From the NCBI GenBank assembly GCA_934339005.1, contig CAKRHR010000002.1, positions 91,839 to 155,838 of the forward strand: 64,000 nucleotides of DNA. Reading direction: 5' to 3'. The DNA comes from an uncultured Catenibacillus sp. (GTDB lineage: Bacteria; Bacillota; Clostridia; Lachnospirales; Lachnospiraceae). The notes beneath the pieces are model-generated. The model made no database searches. It worked only from the letters and a program-made list of their open reading frames with translations, and was not told where the DNA came from. How positions within the stretch are numbered: the stretch's first letter is position 1; every line of letters begins with the position of its first letter. Shown here piece by piece: positions 17,440-26,844 of this stretch. Both the position numbers and the translations under genes were made by a program.

Positions 17440-19671
17440 TTTAATGCCATATGATGCGCAAATCTGTTTAAATTCCTGTGAGTCTGCAAAGCCGTTAAAG
17501 ACGTGCTCACGGGATTGTCCTTTCCTTAAAACATTCACCCATGCATTCAGACCGGCAGTGTCTGCTTCACGATCCATAAAAACACGATACAATGTTTTGA
17601 CATATTCGGTATCGGATAAATTCTTGTTTTTAAATTCGGTTGAAAAAACAAAACCTGCAGCTGCTTCTTTAGCTGTATTTTTGCCTGTTAAAATCTGTGA
17701 ACACCATGCATTTAATCCTGCTTCATCCGCTTCACGGCCGAGACATAAACGATAGTTACGTACAATAAATTTAGTAACGCCTTCGTTTTGATCCATAGGT
17801 GCTGTCAGATTCGTATATCCTCTGATAATACCATATCTGGTGCAAATTTCTGTAAATTCAGGAGATTCTGCAAAGCCTTTAAATACGTGCATTCTGGATA
17901 AGCCGCTATTTAATACATTTTTCCAGGAGGCAAGACCTGAAGCATCTGCTTCACGATTTAAAAATGTCCGATATAAAGCTTTGATATAATCATCGTCTGA
18001 AAGATTGCGGGCTTTAAATTCAGGACTTTCGATAAATCCCTGAGCCACTTTTGCACCCTGTTCTTTGCCGGATTTTAAAACATAACACCAGCTATTGATG
18101 CCTTGTGCATCTCCGGCACGTCCAAGAATTTCCTGATATAAGCGTCCAACAAATGCTTCAACAGGATCAATAATCTTAATAGTACATGTATAGTATTTTG
18201 AAAAAACACCGGAAGTTGCTGTAATCTGTAAGGTAACTTGTGCAATATCCTTTCCGCAAACAACACCATTTTGATCGACACTTAACAAATCTGACTGTAC
18301 TGAGTGCCATCTAATGGTTGGGGCAGGAGCATCCGGATCAACCATCTGGATTTCTGGTATTAGCTGATAGTTCTCACCAAGAAGAACTGTGTGATCAGTA
18401 CCACCTTTGATTGAAAAAGAGAGAATTTCTCCATACACAGTCACATGAATCTTCACATGCTTTCCGGTAGTTGTTGTACCAAGAATATCAGCAGTTCCGG
18501 CTTTTTTTGCATGAATGTCTAACTGATCAAGATTATTAGAACTAATACTGATGATGTTTGAATCTGAAACAATCCAGGAAACATCTAAAGCAACATCAGG
18601 ATTGCTTCCGCTGGCAATGCTATATTGGACGTTAGCATAGCCGTTAGGTCTGACAATTTCGACGTTATCTGTGGAAATGGAGAGGGTAGCATTTGCAGAA
18701 CCTTTATAGGAACTAAATGTTCTTCCATACCTATTCGCATAGGCCTGTGCGGTACTATCCTTAAAGCCTTCAATTACAACAGATGATTTAGGAAGCCCAA
18801 TTAATGGATCATAATTTATATTTGCGGTCAAATTCGTAAAAGAAATTTTTCGAAGATTTGTACATCCTGTAAATATACCATTAGTGCTGCTGTCAGAATA
18901 CATTTGTAAAGTTTTTAGCGTACGCGGAAAACGCACATATGTGATGGATGTACAGTTGGCAAAAGCAGAGGCGCGTATTTCTTCAATGCCATATTTAAGC
19001 AGATTATTTATGCTGGCATCCGTTAAGGATGGACAATCTGAAAATGCGCGTTCATGTATCTTTTTGATATAACCATTCACATTTACAGTGCGTAAATAGG
19101 AGCATCCTGAAAATGCTTCTTTATTAATTTCCAGAACACTGGAATAAAGATTGAGTGTTTCAAGTGTTGTATCATCTTTAAATGCGCCAGAGGCTATCTG
19201 CGTAACTGGTTTTCCATTAATCGAAGCTGGAACGGATAATGTAGTGACAGAACGTTTAAATCCTTTAATGGTGATCTGACCATTATTTTCTGTATAAATC
19301 CATTCGCTTGGATCCGGTGCATTTTCAATATCCGGTTCTTCTTCATCTGTACTATTTTCAATATCCGGTTCTTCTTCATCTGCATTATTTTCAATATTCG
19401 CATCGCTTTCAGTGATGCTGTTTTCAATATCAGTGCTTGTTTTAGAAGAACTGTCACTTTCGGTTTCAGCATTGTTTTGAGTGTCATCTGTAATGTCTTT
19501 TAATTCGCTTTCACTTTCATTCATTGAATCATCGTCCGTAAACGTGCTATCTTGTACTGTTTCCGGATTTGCAGTATATGTGGTTTCGTCTGGAGCATTT
19601 GCCAAAACTGACATCGGAGACAATATAGCCAGAAATGCTATTAAAATAAGCCCGGTGATTTTTTTCATCAT
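17437..19671 (-). CDS. Secreted LRR / Ig-like protein with DUF4214 tail
   Basis: This 744-residue protein has a signal peptide (1-24, ending SVLA), a Ser/Asp/Glu-rich linker with a repeated DEEEPDIEN, BspA-type leucine-rich repeats (about 125-310), an Ig-like region (about 320-500, with SISTDNVEIVRPNG and later LLSVDQNGVVCGKD resembling Big domains), and the DUF4214 tail (about 503-744). GGGAGG lies a few bases before a pair of ATG codons; the first is used here. Codons for the final SYGIK and the TAG are re-duplicated four times downstream. It diverges from the CAP-like gene at 19960. The function is probably surface binding, inferred from LRR and Ig modules. Confidence 0.85.
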   Translation of the reverse strand: MMKKITGLILIAFLAILSPMSVLANAPDETTYTANPETVQDSTFTDDDSMNESESELKDITDDTQNNAETESDSSSKTSTDIENSITESDANIENNADEEEPDIENSTDEEEPDIENAPDPSEWIYTENNGQITIKGFKRSVTTLSVPASINGKPVTQIASGAFKDDTTLETLNLYSSVLEINKEAFSGCSYLRTVNVNGYIKKIHERAFSDCPSLTDASINNLLKYGIEEIRASAFANCTSITYVRFPRTLKTLQMYSDSSTNGIFTGCTNLRKISFTNLTANINYDPLIGLPKSSVVIEGFKDSTAQAYANRYGRTFSSYKGSANATLSISTDNVEIVRPNGYANVQYSIASGSNPDVALDVSWIVSDSNIISISSNNLDQLDIHAKKAGTADILGTTTTGKHVKIHVTVYGEILSFSIKGGTDHTVLLGENYQLIPEIQMVDPDAPAPTIRWHSVQSDLLSVDQNGVVCGKDIAQVTLQITATSGVFSKYYTCTIKIIDPVEAFVGRLYQEILGRAGDAQGINSWCYVLKSGKEQGAKVAQGFIESPEFKARNLSDDDYIKALYRTFLNREADASGLASWKNVLNSGLSRMHVFKGFAESPEFTEICTRYGIIRGYTNLTAPMDQNEGVTKFIVRNYRLCLGREADEAGLNAWCSQILTGKNTAKEAAAGFVFSTEFKNKNLSDTEYVKTLYRVFMDREADTAGLNAWVNVLRKGQSREHVFNGFADSQEFKQICASYGIK

Positions 19672-19959
19672 ACTAAACCCCTCCCTTGATTAAATATTTT
19701 ATATTGAATTCATATGCATCTATATATACATTTTCTCATAAGCAAAGGTGTAAGGTCAAGGAAATCAGGCACGTTTATCTATTATAAAAACTAAAGAAAA
19801 CGCCGTATTTATGATATTTTCTAAAACTCCACGATAGGGTAGGGAAAAGAAAGATATATCAATATATAATGTATCTATAGTATGTTTAGCATGATTGGAA
19901 TGTTAAAACGAAACGGATTTGTATGCATTTTATTTTAGTTTTTTGAAAGGGGGATTACT

Positions 19960-21678
19960 GTGAAGAAAATCAAAAGGACATGGAGTTTACTTTTAATCGT
20001 GGTGTTGATGATGACGATGGTTGTTCCGGCATATGCTGTTGAGGCATCCGATGAAGAAACGATTAAAGAAACAATTGAAGAAACGATTGAAGAAACAACT
20101 CAGGAAACAACTCAAGAACTTATTGAAGAATCAGAGAAAGAGATGATGGAGGAAACTGAAGCTGACTCCAAAGATGAGACAATGAGCGGGGAAGCAGAAG
20201 AAATCATTGACGAGATTAATGAGCAGATGACTACGCTGATGCCATCTTTTAACGCAAGCAGCGTAATGGAGATGACGGATAATATTTGTTCAAAAATCCC
20301 GGCTACTTATTCATCTCAGGAAGATTTCCTTTTTAATGTGCAGATGTATATGACTATTTGTGTGAATATGCTGAGGGATTCGAATGGCTATACGACATTA
20401 AATTGTCTTGCACTTTCACCGGGACTTAGTGAAGCTGCAGTACGTCGTGCCCAGGAAATTCAGACAAAGTTTTCTTCAACCAGACCAAATGGAACATATT
20501 TTAATACGGTATTGTCTGAGTTTAGTTTACCGCTCACGGCATCAGCAACTGCTGAAAATATTGAACTCGGTTATGATGGTGTAGAACCTGTGGTAGATGC
20601 ATGGATGAATAATTCTACCAGTGCAAGTAAGATATTAAGTCCAAATTATCAGATGATCGGTGTTGGATATGATTTATCTTCGGATGGTATGAATGCGTGG
20701 ACACAGATATTGGCAGGTAATCTTTCAGTGAAGGATATTGACATATTTATGGAATCAAGTTATCCGACAGGAACAGATTTGGTTGATGAGATCGGTTTTG
20801 CCTTTGTAACATTTACAAATGGCATGTATGGATATATTCCATTGCTCGACAGTATGATCAGGTATTATGACCCGAATACTTCAGGAACGAAGAAGATTAC
20901 TATTACATGTAATGGATATGTATATTCAAAAAATGTTTATTTTTACGATCCGGTTGAGTCTTTTGTAGAACGTCTTTATACGGAACTGCTTGGACGAAGT
21001 GCAGATCCGAAAGGTTTGAAGGAGTGGACGAATGTTCTTAAATCCGGTAAAGAGCAGGGTGCAAAAGTGGCTCAGGGATTTATCGAAAGTCCGGAATTTA
21101 AGAATCGGAATCTTAGTAATCTTGATTATGTAATTGTTTTATATCGGACATTTTTTGACAGAGAACCAGATACGCAAGGCCTTACAGCATGGATTGATGT
21201 GTTGAATAGAGGATTGTCCAGATTACATGTATTTCGAGGTTTTGCAGAATCGCTAGAATTTTCCGAGCTTTGTGATAATTATGGTATTATCAGGGGAAAT
21301 GCAAACTTGACAGCACCATGTGATCAGAATGAAGGTGTTACGATGTTTGTTGTTCGTAATTATCGGCTTTGTCTGTATAGAGAGGCTGATGAAGCCGGAT
21401 TAAATGCATGGTGTAATGCAATTCTTACAGGTCAGAATACAGCTAAAGAGGTTGCACATGGCTTTGTATTTTCGGATGAATTTATAAAGAAAAATGTGTC
21501 AGATAAGGAATATGTTGAGATTCTATATTGGGTATTTATGGATCGACAGGCTGATGGGGCCGGATTAAATGCATGGCTTAAGGTGCTGAAAAATGGACAA
21601 AGCAGAGAACATGTATTTAATGGATTTGCGGATTCTGTAGAATTTAGGAAAATTTGTGCTAGTTACGGAATTCAATAA
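19960..21678 (+). CDS. Secreted degenerate CAP-like protein with DUF4214 tail
   Basis: The 572-residue product is a paralogue of the CAP protein at 273-2039: signal peptide (about 1-27, ending PAYA), a linker with ETIEETTQE repeats, a CAP-like domain (about 100-255) and the DUF4214 tail (about 330-572). The fold markers remain (RPNG, AENIELG, IGVGYDLS, WTQILAG). Both cavity histidines are gone: FDHTRP is FSSTRP (S173), and the SEGHRRNML segment is replaced by NSTSASKIL. Any metal-dependent CAP activity is therefore unlikely; a binding role is possible. GTG start with AAAGGGGG upstream. It ends at the strong terminator at 21701-21730. Confidence 0.82.
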   Translation: MKKIKRTWSLLLIVVLMMTMVVPAYAVEASDEETIKETIEETIEETTQETTQELIEESEKEMMEETEADSKDETMSGEAEEIIDEINEQMTTLMPSFNASSVMEMTDNICSKIPATYSSQEDFLFNVQMYMTICVNMLRDSNGYTTLNCLALSPGLSEAAVRRAQEIQTKFSSTRPNGTYFNTVLSEFSLPLTASATAENIELGYDGVEPVVDAWMNNSTSASKILSPNYQMIGVGYDLSSDGMNAWTQILAGNLSVKDIDIFMESSYPTGTDLVDEIGFAFVTFTNGMYGYIPLLDSMIRYYDPNTSGTKKITITCNGYVYSKNVYFYDPVESFVERLYTELLGRSADPKGLKEWTNVLKSGKEQGAKVAQGFIESPEFKNRNLSNLDYVIVLYRTFFDREPDTQGLTAWIDVLNRGLSRLHVFRGFAESLEFSELCDNYGIIRGNANLTAPCDQNEGVTMFVVRNYRLCLYREADEAGLNAWCNAILTGQNTAKEVAHGFVFSDEFIKKNVSDKEYVEILYWVFMDRQADGAGLNAWLKVLKNGQSREHVFNGFADSVEFRKICASYGIQ

Positions 21679-21700
21679 TGAAACAATAAAGTGCAGATAT

Positions 21701-21730
21701 AAAAATGCGGTCAGTATTGACCGCATTTTT
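21701..21730 (+). terminator. Intrinsic terminator after the CAP-like gene
   Basis: AAAAATGCGGTCA and TGACCGCATTTTT form a perfect 13-bp stem with a GTAT loop and a T run within and after the right arm. Confidence 0.9.
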
Positions 21731-21742
21731 TATGTCTCGTTA

Positions 21743-21771
21743 TTGTAAACTTTACTTACTGATGCTACAAT
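21743..21771 (+). promoter_or_regulatory. Promoter of the polytopic membrane protein gene
   Basis: TTGTAA (21743-21748) and TACAAT (21766-21771) are spaced by 17 bases and followed by CAATCAG (21774-21780). Extended identity with the M6 gene promoter (TTATTGTAAAC and AACAATCAG-like ends) suggests shared control. Confidence 0.6.
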
Positions 21772-21897
21772 AACAATCAGTATAAGTAAAAGAAATAATG
21801 TATAATGCCATAGGTGCTGTATTGCTTGAAAAAATTAGGTGTAGATTACAGAAGTGGTATATAAGTGAAGTAAAACGATGAGGAGACAAGATTAAAT

Positions 21898-23484
21898 ATG
21901 AACAGAATAAAAATAGAACATATAAACAAACAAAAATGGTGCTGTTGCCTTATTATGTGCCTGGCATTAATATTATTGTCAGTGTATTACTGCTATGCGC
22001 ATTCCAAAGTAATAATATCTTCTGATTCAACAACAATGCTTTTGCTTGCACAGGATTTTGTGCATGGTAATATCTTTTTGAAAGATTGGGTTGTCGGAAC
22101 AAATAATTTTTTCTTTAGTGAAACAATATTTTATTGTATAGCGATGTTGTTTGGTATGTCATATCAGACGATGATCATGGTCATTACACCAATATTTCTT
22201 GCTGCATTTATGATATTTTGTTGTTATATGATTAGTGATCAGCAGGCAGAATCTACACAAAACCGTATGGTTATATGGGCCGGATGTATCATGTTTTTGG
22301 CAACAGCAGCACTTTTTCCATATGGATTAGGATATACGTATTTGAATGCAAATTCACATAATCTTTTGTATTTGTGGATTGCAATTGCTATGGTTTGCTT
22401 GTGCAGGTACATTCAGAAACTGAAGAAGCGTTATATTGTAGCATATATGATAATTGCAGTTTTGATGTCATTTTCTGAGGGTGTGACGTTAATGGTTCTT
22501 TTGGGGCCGGTTATCGTTGCTTCTGCAATTCAGTTTTTAATTGAGAAGGATAATCGCAAGCTATATGGGAAATTGATTATTTTTTCAGGATTGAGTTATG
22601 TGATCGCTAAAATCTGGCTGATATTACTTCAGCACTTTGGAGGATTGGTTGTCCGCGGTATTCCAATGACACTTGTGCTTTCGCCGGCAGCAGTAAAAAG
22701 CAGGATATTTCATTATTCCAGAGAGTTATATAGTATCTTTGGATTCGGTGGCTTGCATACAATAGGTTTAACAAGTTGGAATGGTATATATAATTTAATC
22801 GTATTTTTATGTTTGTGTTTTTTTTGCATAGGAATCTGCATCAGTATTGTTACCTACTTAAAGCTGTCTATATTAGATAAGTTACTTTTGTGGACTGTTA
22901 TTTTAAATTTTGCAGGATGTTTCTTTACGGATGTAGCTGTTGTGGCAAGATATATTATTCCTTCGGTTTGTTTTGGACTTGTACTGAGCTTCAGGATGAC
23001 AGTCATGGCACTGAATAAAATACAATGGAAAAGAGCAAGACTGATCATTGCAATTGTGCTATGTGTAGCTATGAGCTTTGCAGGCATATATAGATGTGCA
23101 GAATACAGACAGCATGAAGTTTATGGAGAGGATCAGAAGCAACTTGCCAAATTGATTGAAAATGAACAGTTGGGTGATGGATACGGTGATTTTTGGTGTG
23201 CTTCTGTAAATTCATTTTATTCTGATTTTAAAACAAATATCTATCCGGTATATGTCAAAGATGATCAATTAATGAATTACTATGAACTTGTCGATAAAAA
23301 ATGGTATGAAAAAAAAGATAAACATTATATAGTTACATTTAGTAATGACGGCAGTACTTTTTTCAAAAATGAGGAACTGGTTAATATATTGGGCGAACCT
23401 GATCGTACTTATGATTGTGGTATATATCAGATATTTTACTGGAATGAGGATATTTCTGATCAGCTGCACATTGCATGGCCATGA
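21898..23484 (+). CDS. Polytopic membrane protein, GT-C glycosyltransferase-like
   Basis: This 528-residue protein has a run of about ten to twelve hydrophobic segments, starting near residue 15, and a soluble C-terminal part of about 120 residues. An early extracytoplasmic loop has SDSTTMLLLAQDFVHGN after the first membrane segment, similar to the acidic first-loop motif of polyprenyl-phosphate-sugar-dependent GT-C transferases. No family was recognised with confidence. It converges on a DPM1/GtrB-type GT2 that would make lipid-linked sugars, so it may transfer those sugars outside the membrane (inference). Start supported by GATGAGGAGA upstream. Its promoter resembles that of the M6 peptidase gene. 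Confidence 0.65.
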   Translation: MNRIKIEHINKQKWCCCLIMCLALILLSVYYCYAHSKVIISSDSTTMLLLAQDFVHGNIFLKDWVVGTNNFFFSETIFYCIAMLFGMSYQTMIMVITPIFLAAFMIFCCYMISDQQAESTQNRMVIWAGCIMFLATAALFPYGLGYTYLNANSHNLLYLWIAIAMVCLCRYIQKLKKRYIVAYMIIAVLMSFSEGVTLMVLLGPVIVASAIQFLIEKDNRKLYGKLIIFSGLSYVIAKIWLILLQHFGGLVVRGIPMTLVLSPAAVKSRIFHYSRELYSIFGFGGLHTIGLTSWNGIYNLIVFLCLCFFCIGICISIVTYLKLSILDKLLLWTVILNFAGCFFTDVAVVARYIIPSVCFGLVLSFRMTVMALNKIQWKRARLIIAIVLCVAMSFAGIYRCAEYRQHEVYGEDQKQLAKLIENEQLGDGYGDFWCASVNSFYSDFKTNIYPVYVKDDQLMNYYELVDKKWYEKKDKHYIVTFSNDGSTFFKNEELVNILGEPDRTYDCGIYQIFYWNEDISDQLHIAWP

Positions 23485-23526
23485 CGCTGGGACTGAAAAA
23501 ATAGAATAGGGAAAAATAATATAAAG

Positions 23527-23598
23527 ATGTCAGGGACAGAAGGTCAAACACATTATCGTGCAAGCATGAACGGTGTTTTAACCTTTTGCCCCTGACAT
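23527..23598. terminator. Long imperfect inverted repeat between convergent genes
   Basis: ATGTCAGGGACAGAAGGTCA... (23527-23552) pairs with 23573-23598 over about 26 positions with a few mismatches, then TTATTTTAATTT. It lies between the membrane protein gene and the GT2 gene and could stop transcription from both sides. Confidence 0.65.
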
Positions 23599-23643
23599 TA
23601 TTTTAATTTGGTATCTTAAAGATAGATTCCTTTTTAGGATCTT

Positions 23644-24585
23644 TTATTTATTAAGTAAGTCCTTGTATTGATTTTCAACATCAATCAGACGCATTTCAAA
23701 ATCCTGTTTATTTTTCTGGCATAGTGTTTCAAGCAATAAGCCATTAAAAAAGGAAAGTAAGGCAGCTATATAAACAAACCCACATACAATAAGTGTTGGG
23801 AAGTTTGGTACAAGCCCGGACTGAAAATAAGTGATGAGTACAGGGATAAAAAAGGCTGTTGCAATAATTGCAAGGAGTATAGCCAGTGCTGAGAAAAACT
23901 TAAATGGTTTATAGTTTTTAAAAAGCCGGATAATTGTGCGAATAACTTTGAAACCATCTGAAAATGTATTTAGTTTAGATTCACTGCCTGTTGGTCTGTC
24001 CCTGTATTCGATAATAACATTGTCTACAGACATATTTTTATCAATTGCATGGATACTCATCTCTGTCTCAATCTCAAATCCTTTGGATAAAACAGGAAAT
24101 GTTTTGACAAAGTGATAACTGAAACCGCGATAACCGGTCATGATATCTTTGATATGGCTTCTGAAAAGCGTATTGATACTTTTGCGCACGATACTGTTTC
24201 CGAAATTGTGGAACGGTCGCTTGTTTTCAGTAAAATATGTGGAGGAGAGACGATCTCCAACAACCATATCTGTATGCTTTTCAAGTACAAGACGAGCAAT
24301 TTCCGGAGCAAATTCTGCCGGGTAAGTATCATCACCATCAACCATAATATAGGCCTGTGCATCGATTTCCCTAAACATTCTCCGGATAACATTGCCTTTT
24401 CCCTGTTGGTATTCATGGCGGACAACGGCACCGGCACTTTTGGCAATCTCTGCAGTGCCATCAGTTGAATTGTTATCATAGACATAAATTACTGCTTCCG
24501 GAAGGACTCTGTGATAATCTTTGATTACTTTTTCTATTGTCTGGCTTTCATTATAGCATGGAATTAAAATTGCAATTTTATCCAT
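23644..24585 (-). CDS. GT2 glycosyltransferase, DPM1/GtrB type, membrane-anchored
   Basis: The 313-residue product starts with a GT-A fold: ILIPCYNES, YVYDNNSTDGT, and the metal-binding DGDDTYP, followed by DMVVGDR. Two hydrophobic segments near the C-terminus (about 230-255 and 265-290) match polyprenyl-phosphate glycosyltransferases of the dolichol-phosphate mannosyltransferase/GtrB class, which load a sugar from a nucleotide donor onto undecaprenyl phosphate at the cytoplasmic face. With GDP-mannose and GDP-6-deoxyhexose made nearby, mannose or a deoxyhexose are plausible donors, but the specificity cannot be read. No GtrA-like flippase was found next to it. The gene is separated from the L,D-transpeptidase gene by a terminator. 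Confidence 0.85.
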   Translation of the reverse strand: MDKIAILIPCYNESQTIEKVIKDYHRVLPEAVIYVYDNNSTDGTAEIAKSAGAVVRHEYQQGKGNVIRRMFREIDAQAYIMVDGDDTYPAEFAPEIARLVLEKHTDMVVGDRLSSTYFTENKRPFHNFGNSIVRKSINTLFRSHIKDIMTGYRGFSYHFVKTFPVLSKGFEIETEMSIHAIDKNMSVDNVIIEYRDRPTGSESKLNTFSDGFKVIRTIIRLFKNYKPFKFFSALAILLAIIATAFFIPVLITYFQSGLVPNFPTLIVCGFVYIAALLSFFNGLLLETLCQKNKQDFEMRLIDVENQYKDLLNK

Positions 24586-24620
24586 AATAATTTACCTCAT
24601 TAAATGATTTTTAATAATAA

Positions 24621-24648
24621 AACAGAGTGGCTAAAATGCCACTCTGTT
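24621..24648 (-). terminator. Terminator of the manC-gmd-rmd-L,D-transpeptidase unit
   Basis: AACAGAGTGGC and GCCACTCTGTT form an 11-bp perfect stem with a six-base loop. In the minus direction TTATTATTAAAAAT follows. It lies 37 bases past the L,D-transpeptidase stop. Confidence 0.8.
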
Positions 24649-24684
24649 AGTATACAGCATATACTTGAACCCTGTCAATCGCGA

Positions 24685-26820
24685 TTAAATAGATGGGTCA
24701 GTTGGGTCATAACCATAATCACCACGAATGGTTACTGGATTAGGTCTTGCCGGTTTTTCAAAAGGTTCAAAACAAGATGTTGTTACAGTAACAGTTGAAT
24801 TATAGCAATTATCATAAATCCATTTTGCATCACCAACTGTAAGACGAACACAGCCATGAGAAGCATTATTTCCAAGTTTTCTGTATTCAGAAACACTTAA
24901 TGTGCGGTTGTTCTGGCTATAATACCAAGCTGAATGGAATAAATATGAGCCGTAAATCTGAGTAACATATTGACCCCATACACCACCCATAAGGCTTGTC
25001 CATCTCCAGCGATAGCCGAGATTGAATGTTCCCTTAACTGTAGGTGTACTTGCAGCACCAGTTGAGCAGATCATCGTTTTAACAGGAATAATATATCCAT
25101 TATTACCGTCTTTAGCATATACAGTGACGGTATTTGTTGATGTGTTGACTGTTAAACGGTAACTGGACTGGCGGCCGATAATGCCATCAACGTTTTGCTG
25201 AAGACGTCCGTTATTATCAAAATAATATTTATATCCGCCAATATATGTCCATCCGGTAGCCCGGGTATAGCCTTTCGAAGCATCAAAGTAGTATCTCTGA
25301 CCGTTTAGCTTCTGCCATCCACTTAACATATTGCCATTTTTAATGTAATACCAACCGTTGGATGTAGAGTTCCAACCTTCTTTATGAAGGGAAAGTCCCA
25401 TCTTTGAAACAAGTGTTTCAAATTCTTTGCTTCCTGTCAGCTGGTTTAAAAATTTCTGCTTTGACTGCTGTAAAGTACGGATACAACCTGAGATTTCAGA
25501 AGGTGAAGCTCCTCTTTGCAAAATAGTTTCGTAGGCAAGTTCAATATAATCTTCATTGGACAATGAACGGATATCTGCTGAAGTAATAAGTGCATTTAAG
25601 AAATCAATTACCGTTGCTTTGTTAGATATAATCTGTTCAGTCCACTGATTTAATTCAGAATCAGTAGCACTACGTTTGTACCAGCCTTTATATGCATTGT
25701 TAATGTACTTTGTTAAATCGGCATTTTGATCGCGGAATTCTGTAACTTCAAAATCACCTGGAACCATGCCGTATTTTGCACATAATTCTTTAAATTCCTC
25801 AGATGCAAGAAAACCACGAAGGACATTTCGTTTTGACAATCCGTCTTCAAGTGTCTGAAGCCATGCATTCAGACCTTCAGGATCTGAATTTCGATTGAGG
25901 ATTGCTGTGTAAAGTGTATTGATATATTCAGTATTTGAAAGATTTTTTTCCTGAAATTCCTTGCTGAAAACAAAACCGGATACAACTTCAGAAGCGCTGT
26001 TAGCATGGTTTGCTAATACAGTAACCCATGCCTTTAAACCTTCAGAATCAGCATTTCGGTCAAGAATATATTTATATAAGTAATTCACAAAATGTGCAAT
26101 ATTCGGATGTTGATCCACAATCTCAGTTAATTGGATCTGTCCCGGAATAATTTCGTATTTTTGACATAAAGTTTTAAATTCGTCTGAACCGATGAATCCG
26201 GAACATACATATGCACGACTGAGTCCTTCAGATAAACAGTCTAACCATCCTGATTTGCCTGTAGGATCTGAACCACGGTCAAAAAGTGCATTATACATAA
26301 TTTCAACAAAGTCTTCATCAGAATAGTTATTTGTTTTAAATTCGTCACTGAAAATAAAACCGCTGATGATATCAGCACCGGTTTTATCACCGGATTTTAA
26401 TTGTGCAGTCCATGCATCCAGGCCATCTGGGTCAGGATTACGAAGAAGTAAAGTTGTATAGAGTCTGCTAACAAAATCTTTAGTTAGATCTTTGCTTGAA
26501 GCAGATGGTTCATTTTCAATGGAAATCATGGAGTCATTCGAGCTTTCCCCGGTTTCCTGAATATTTTCGGTTTCCTGGATATTTCCTGTTTCCTGGATAT
26601 TTTCAGTTTCCTGAATATTTTCTGTACTCTGAATACTTTCCGTTTCGCGGATTTCTTCAGTTTTATCTTTACTAATATTTGATTCTTCAGTTTCTGTATA
26701 TTCTGAAACAATGGATTCAGGCTGAGACGGGTTGAGTGCATCAGCAAAAGCCGTTGTTGGAACTACAGTAGAAATTAGAAGGGATGCACACAATAAAGAT
26801 GCTAAAACACTTTTTTTCAT
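24685..26820 (-). CDS. L,D-transpeptidase (YkuD) with DUF4214 and cell-wall-binding repeats
   Basis: The 711-residue product has a signal peptide (about 1-26), a linker with NIQET(E/G) repeats, about six DUF4214 half-units (about 110-470, the last two degenerate), two or three aromatic choline/glucan-binding-type repeats (GWYYIKNGNMLSGW, RYYFDASKGYTRATGW) and a C-terminal YkuD domain (about 555-690). The catalytic motif is S-HGCVRL (655-660) with Cys657. YkuD enzymes form L,D cross-links in peptidoglycan or attach proteins to it. The ATG has AAGGACT upstream. It sits only 24 bases after rmd on the same strand and is the last gene before a terminator, so it is probably cotranscribed with GDP-deoxyhexose synthesis. 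Confidence 0.9.
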   Translation of the reverse strand: MKKSVLASLLCASLLISTVVPTTAFADALNPSQPESIVSEYTETEESNISKDKTEEIRETESIQSTENIQETENIQETGNIQETENIQETGESSNDSMISIENEPSASSKDLTKDFVSRLYTTLLLRNPDPDGLDAWTAQLKSGDKTGADIISGFIFSDEFKTNNYSDEDFVEIMYNALFDRGSDPTGKSGWLDCLSEGLSRAYVCSGFIGSDEFKTLCQKYEIIPGQIQLTEIVDQHPNIAHFVNYLYKYILDRNADSEGLKAWVTVLANHANSASEVVSGFVFSKEFQEKNLSNTEYINTLYTAILNRNSDPEGLNAWLQTLEDGLSKRNVLRGFLASEEFKELCAKYGMVPGDFEVTEFRDQNADLTKYINNAYKGWYKRSATDSELNQWTEQIISNKATVIDFLNALITSADIRSLSNEDYIELAYETILQRGASPSEISGCIRTLQQSKQKFLNQLTGSKEFETLVSKMGLSLHKEGWNSTSNGWYYIKNGNMLSGWQKLNGQRYYFDASKGYTRATGWTYIGGYKYYFDNNGRLQQNVDGIIGRQSSYRLTVNTSTNTVTVYAKDGNNGYIIPVKTMICSTGAASTPTVKGTFNLGYRWRWTSLMGGVWGQYVTQIYGSYLFHSAWYYSQNNRTLSVSEYRKLGNNASHGCVRLTVGDAKWIYDNCYNSTVTVTTSCFEPFEKPARPNPVTIRGDYGYDPTDPSI
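26548..26637 (-). repeat. 18-bp tandem repeats in the L,D-transpeptidase linker
   Basis: Four in-frame 18-bp units encode NIQETE/NIQETG alternately, followed by a degenerate fifth (SIQSTE). Such repeats can change copy number and so linker length. Confidence 0.75.
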
Positions 26821-26844
26821 AATAATCAGTCCTTCTTTCCGTGG

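Noticed and set aside
17253..17510. Open frame encoding NRFSLPMTL repeats
   Set aside because: It is a shadow of the 27-bp array in another frame on the same strand; it has no ribosome binding site of its own and overlaps the terminator.
24112..24468. Plus-strand frame inside the GT2 gene
   Set aside because: Shadow of the GT2 coding strand; no ribosome binding site.
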